Assembly (NCBI RefSeq): GCF_009931655.1
Contig: NZ_CP047984.1
Span: forward strand, 3,427,001 to 3,491,000
Length of the DNA stretch: 64,000 nt
Origin: Pontibacter russatus
GTDB taxonomy: Bacteria > Bacteroidota > Bacteroidia > Cytophagales > Hymenobacteraceae
Direction: 5' to 3'
In this document: in pieces, positions 62,533 to 64,000 of the stretch
Numbering within the stretch: position 1 is the stretch's first letter
How the letters are laid out: each line of letters starts with the position of its first letter
Made by a program: the position numbers and the translations under genes
Notes under the pieces: model-generated
Seen by the model: the letters and a program-made list of their open reading frames with translations, nothing else
Told to the model about the DNA's origin: nothing
The model's database searches: none

Positions 62533-62827
62533 CATCGGTCAGGAGGCCTTCGAAACGCTGAAGTATATCATTGACCCTGAAATCGGGATAAACATTGTGG
62601 ACCTGGGGCTGGTATATAAAGTGAGCCTCGAGCAGGGGCTACTCACGGTGGAACTCACCCTGACCACGCCCGGCTGCCCCATGAGCAGCACCATCGTCAA
62701 GGCGGCGGAGCAGATTCTGATGAAGCGCTTCCCCAGCCTGGACGTGGCGGTGGAACTGGTGTGGTCGCCGCCCTGGTCGATGGAGATGATTACAGAGGAA
62801 GGGGAGCGGCAGTTGGGAAGGATGTGA
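62513..62827 (+). CDS. MIP18/PaaD-type iron-sulfur assembly factor
   Basis: A 104-residue DUF59-family protein. Typical segments are YIIDPEIGINIVDLGLVY and LTLTTPGCPMSSTIVKAAEQIL; the single Cys in TTPGCPMS is conserved in the family. It helps build or deliver Fe-S clusters. Start METQAPDIG at 62513 (20-base overlap with the previous gene); an ATG at 62492 would add seven residues. Its place behind Ric and hemerythrin supports Fe-S repair. Confidence 0.88.
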   Translation: METQAPDIGQEAFETLKYIIDPEIGINIVDLGLVYKVSLEQGLLTVELTLTTPGCPMSSTIVKAAEQILMKRFPSLDVAVELVWSPPWSMEMITEEGERQLGRM

Positions 62828-62835
62828 TACCTTTG
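62828..62835 (+). promoter_or_regulatory. -7 box of the Rrf2 regulator gene
   Basis: TACCTTTG is an exact TAnnTTTG match directly after the MIP18-type stop and about 40 nt before the Rrf2 start. No TGAC-N4-GTCA palindrome is at 33 or 55 nt upstream, so the regulator gene can be expressed independently of the Crp/Fnr-type sites. Confidence 0.6.
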
Positions 62836-62874
62836 CCGCTGTGTAAGTATTAGACATATAGAGATGCCTGACTC

Positions 62875-63330
62875 ATGTTATCAAAGACAACAGAATATGC
62901 CCTGCGTGCCGTAGTATACGTTGCCATGCACGATACCCAGGGCGTGAAAGTGGGGATAAAGGAAATAGCCAAGGAACTGGAGCTGCCGGCGCATTTCATG
63001 GGCAAGATACTGCAGGACCTGGTGCGCAAGGGCGTTATCTCTTCTGTAAAAGGCCCCGGAGGCGGATTCTTCCTGCACCGGCCCGCCAGCGATATTAACC
63101 TGCTGGAAGTGGTGCAGGTGATTGACGGCCTCGAGGCTTTCAGGCGCTGCGGCATGGGCATGAAGCAGTGCTCCGACACGCACCCCTGCCCCCTCCACAA
63201 CGATATCAAGGCTTACCGCGACCAGATGCTGAAGGTGTTCAGCACCAAAACCATACAGGACCTGGTGGACGGCATCAGCTCCGGGCAGTATTTTATCACT
63301 AACGTACACGAGGCCGAGCCGAAGGTGTAA
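62875..63330 (+). CDS. Rrf2-family regulator with three cysteines (NsrR/IscR-like)
   Basis: A 151-residue winged-helix repressor. MLSKTTEYALRAVVYVA is the family start; the recognition region is IKEIAKELELPAHFMGKILQDL, followed by the wing VKGPGGGFFL. C92, C99 and C105 are the three ligands expected for an Fe-S cluster as in NsrR and IscR. It ends the NO-related plus-strand run, so NO sensing through its cluster is the most likely role. Its target sites are not known; the repeat at 58731-58749 is a candidate. Confidence 0.9.
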   Translation: MLSKTTEYALRAVVYVAMHDTQGVKVGIKEIAKELELPAHFMGKILQDLVRKGVISSVKGPGGGFFLHRPASDINLLEVVQVIDGLEAFRRCGMGMKQCSDTHPCPLHNDIKAYRDQMLKVFSTKTIQDLVDGISSGQYFITNVHEAEPKV

Positions 63331-63387
63331 TATATTTCGCGCATTTATATAACCTTAGTTGCGATTTACTCTTGTCGTTGAGATATG

Positions 63388-63422
63388 ACCTGCCCCTCCC
63401 TTTTCGAGGGGCAGGGGCAGGT
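63388..63422 (+). terminator. Terminator after the Rrf2 gene
   Basis: ACCTGCCCCT (63388-63397) pairs with AGGGGCAGGT (63413-63422), followed by TTTG. An alternative register within the C/G-rich arms is possible. Confidence 0.75.
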
Positions 63423-63445
63423 TTTGCGTTGTGAGAATTTGGGCA

Positions 63446-63470
63446 AGTTTATATATCGCAACATGAGTTA
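63446..63470 (+). repeat. Short direct repeat, copy 1
   Basis: AGTTTATATATCGCAACATG... resembles 63860-63885 (AGTTTTATATATCGCAATCC...), both ending in GAGTTA. The copies are about 414 bases apart. Confidence 0.5.
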
Positions 63471-63859
63471 TATATAAAAAGGGCGCAAGTATCAAGATAT
63501 AAGACTTTTGATGCTATATATAATTGATTATAATCGGATTACATATGTGGAGATTTTATGGATAGTGCAAGCTGATCTTGTCCGGGTATAGCTAAATACA
63601 ACACCCTTCTAAGCAGGCCCATTATTGCTGTGTCCCCGCACGTCTGTCCTATAGTTCCCTCCGGCCGTCATCCCGAAGCTTCTTGCCGCCGCTCACTTCC
63701 GGGCACACAAAGTCCTTTCTTGCCGGAGTTGCCTTCTTTTTTTACCTTTATCAAATTGATCCTCCGCGCCTTTGGAAACCTTTCCGTCGGACTGATGCAT
63801 CATGCCCCTGCTCCTCAATTATCCGGAAGGGATAGGTTTACAATCATCAAAAATTAATC

Positions 63860-63885
63860 AGTTTTATATATCGCAATCCGAGTTA
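63860..63885 (+). repeat. Short direct repeat, copy 2
   Basis: Partner of 63446-63470, differing by one extra T and a few substitutions in the second half. Confidence 0.5.
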
Positions 63886-63922
63886 ATAATTTAAATGTGT
63901 ACAAGTCGCCAAAACTATAGAT

Positions 63923-63951
63923 GGCAGTACCGGGTATTTACCGGCACTGCC
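63923..63951 (+). terminator. Hairpin before the last gene
   Basis: GGCAGTACCGG and CCGGCACTGCC form a stem with one mismatch, followed by TTTCGTT, 29 nt before the start codon at 63980. It could be a terminator or a leader attenuator. Confidence 0.55.
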
Positions 63952-63979
63952 TTTCGTTAACCTTGAAGCCGCTGCAGAA

Positions 63980-64000
63980 ATGAAAAAATTGTATGCCCTC
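63980..64000 (+). CDS. Start of a gene cut by the window edge
   Basis: ATG at 63980 opens MKKLYAL, which looks like the beginning of a signal peptide, and runs off the window. Nothing more can be said. Confidence 0.4.

Larger units (their letters stand above)
63331..63979. other. Gene-poor tail region
   Basis: About 650 bases. It contains a terminator (63388-63422), TATATA words near 63449, 63469 and 63516, a pair of similar 25-26 bp sequences (63446 and 63860) and a hairpin at 63923-63951. A 75-codon frame (63630-63857, GTG start) is between the repeats but shows no protein character. Confidence 0.5.

Noticed and set aside
63630-63857. 75-codon frame near the window end
   Set aside because: GTG start, Pro/Ser/Arg-rich, no motif; probably non-coding.

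Overview
The window looks like chromosomal DNA of a G+C-rich Bacteroidota. The best guess is Cytophagales/Hymenobacteraceae, Pontibacter-like; that is an inference from gene content, not from a marker gene. Supporting signs are a SusC/SusD pair, many lipoproteins, Bacteroidota-type -7 boxes (TAnnTTTG), a Sec-type clade II NosZ, and three kinds of dispersed inverted-repeat intergenic element. No tRNA, rRNA, CRISPR array, transposase or phage gene was recognised.

Layout. 0.5-8.0 kb: an SGNH/GH20 fusion followed by three secreted formylglycine-type sulfatases, a sulfated-glycan locus. 8.3-15.5 kb: SPW/VKOR membrane protein, MGH1/GH63-like hydrolase, BNR-repeat protein, manganese catalase with a broken 5' copy of itself 1.8 kb upstream, and a DsbA-like protein. 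15.6-19.4 kb: CopB-type copper ATPase and a Gfo/Idh/MocA oxidoreductase. 19.9-25.6 kb: a sulfur/redox island on the minus strand (TlpA, DoxX-DsrE fusion, TauE/SafE, Crp/Fnr regulator, MBL-rhodanese). 26-28.6 kb: a lipoprotein and an HtrA protease. 29.6-38.1 kb: SusC, SusD, a PKD/PQQ-propeller lipoprotein and two tandem endonuclease/exonuclease/phosphatase-fold lipoproteins. 38.3-47.7 kb: quinol NO reductase facing a cytochrome c-nosZ-(membrane protein)-nosL-nosD-nosF-nosY operon. 48.2-54.6 kb: QueD-like protein, a large possible nitronate-monooxygenase-like protein, proline dehydrogenase, a thioredoxin-fold protein and a heme-copper-oxidase-like membrane protein. 54.1-63.3 kb: truncated hemoglobin, B12-dependent ribonucleotide reductase, Ric/ScdA iron-sulfur repair protein, hemerythrin, DUF2249 protein, a second oxidase-like membrane protein, a MIP18-type protein and an Rrf2 regulator.

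How it fits together. The most striking feature is a palindrome, TGAC-N4-GTCA (once TGAT-N4-ATCA), found at promoters of the sulfur island, nor/nos, the proline dehydrogenase operon, the thioredoxin-fold gene, nrdJ and ric. Read against the nearest -7 box, the palindrome centre lies exactly 33 or 55 nt upstream every time, i.e. class II and class I positions of a Crp/Fnr-type activator two helical turns apart. At nrdJ/ric two palindromes 22 nt apart serve both divergent promoters with this geometry. The Crp/Fnr protein encoded in the sulfur island carries an Fnr-like recognition helix and is the obvious candidate regulator. The window therefore seems to hold most of one oxygen- or NO-responsive regulon: NO and N2O reduction, Fe-S repair, NO-binding proteins, oxygen-independent ribonucleotide reduction and persulfide metabolism. 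No nitrite or nitrate reductase is present here, so the strain may be an NO/N2O reducer rather than a full denitrifier.
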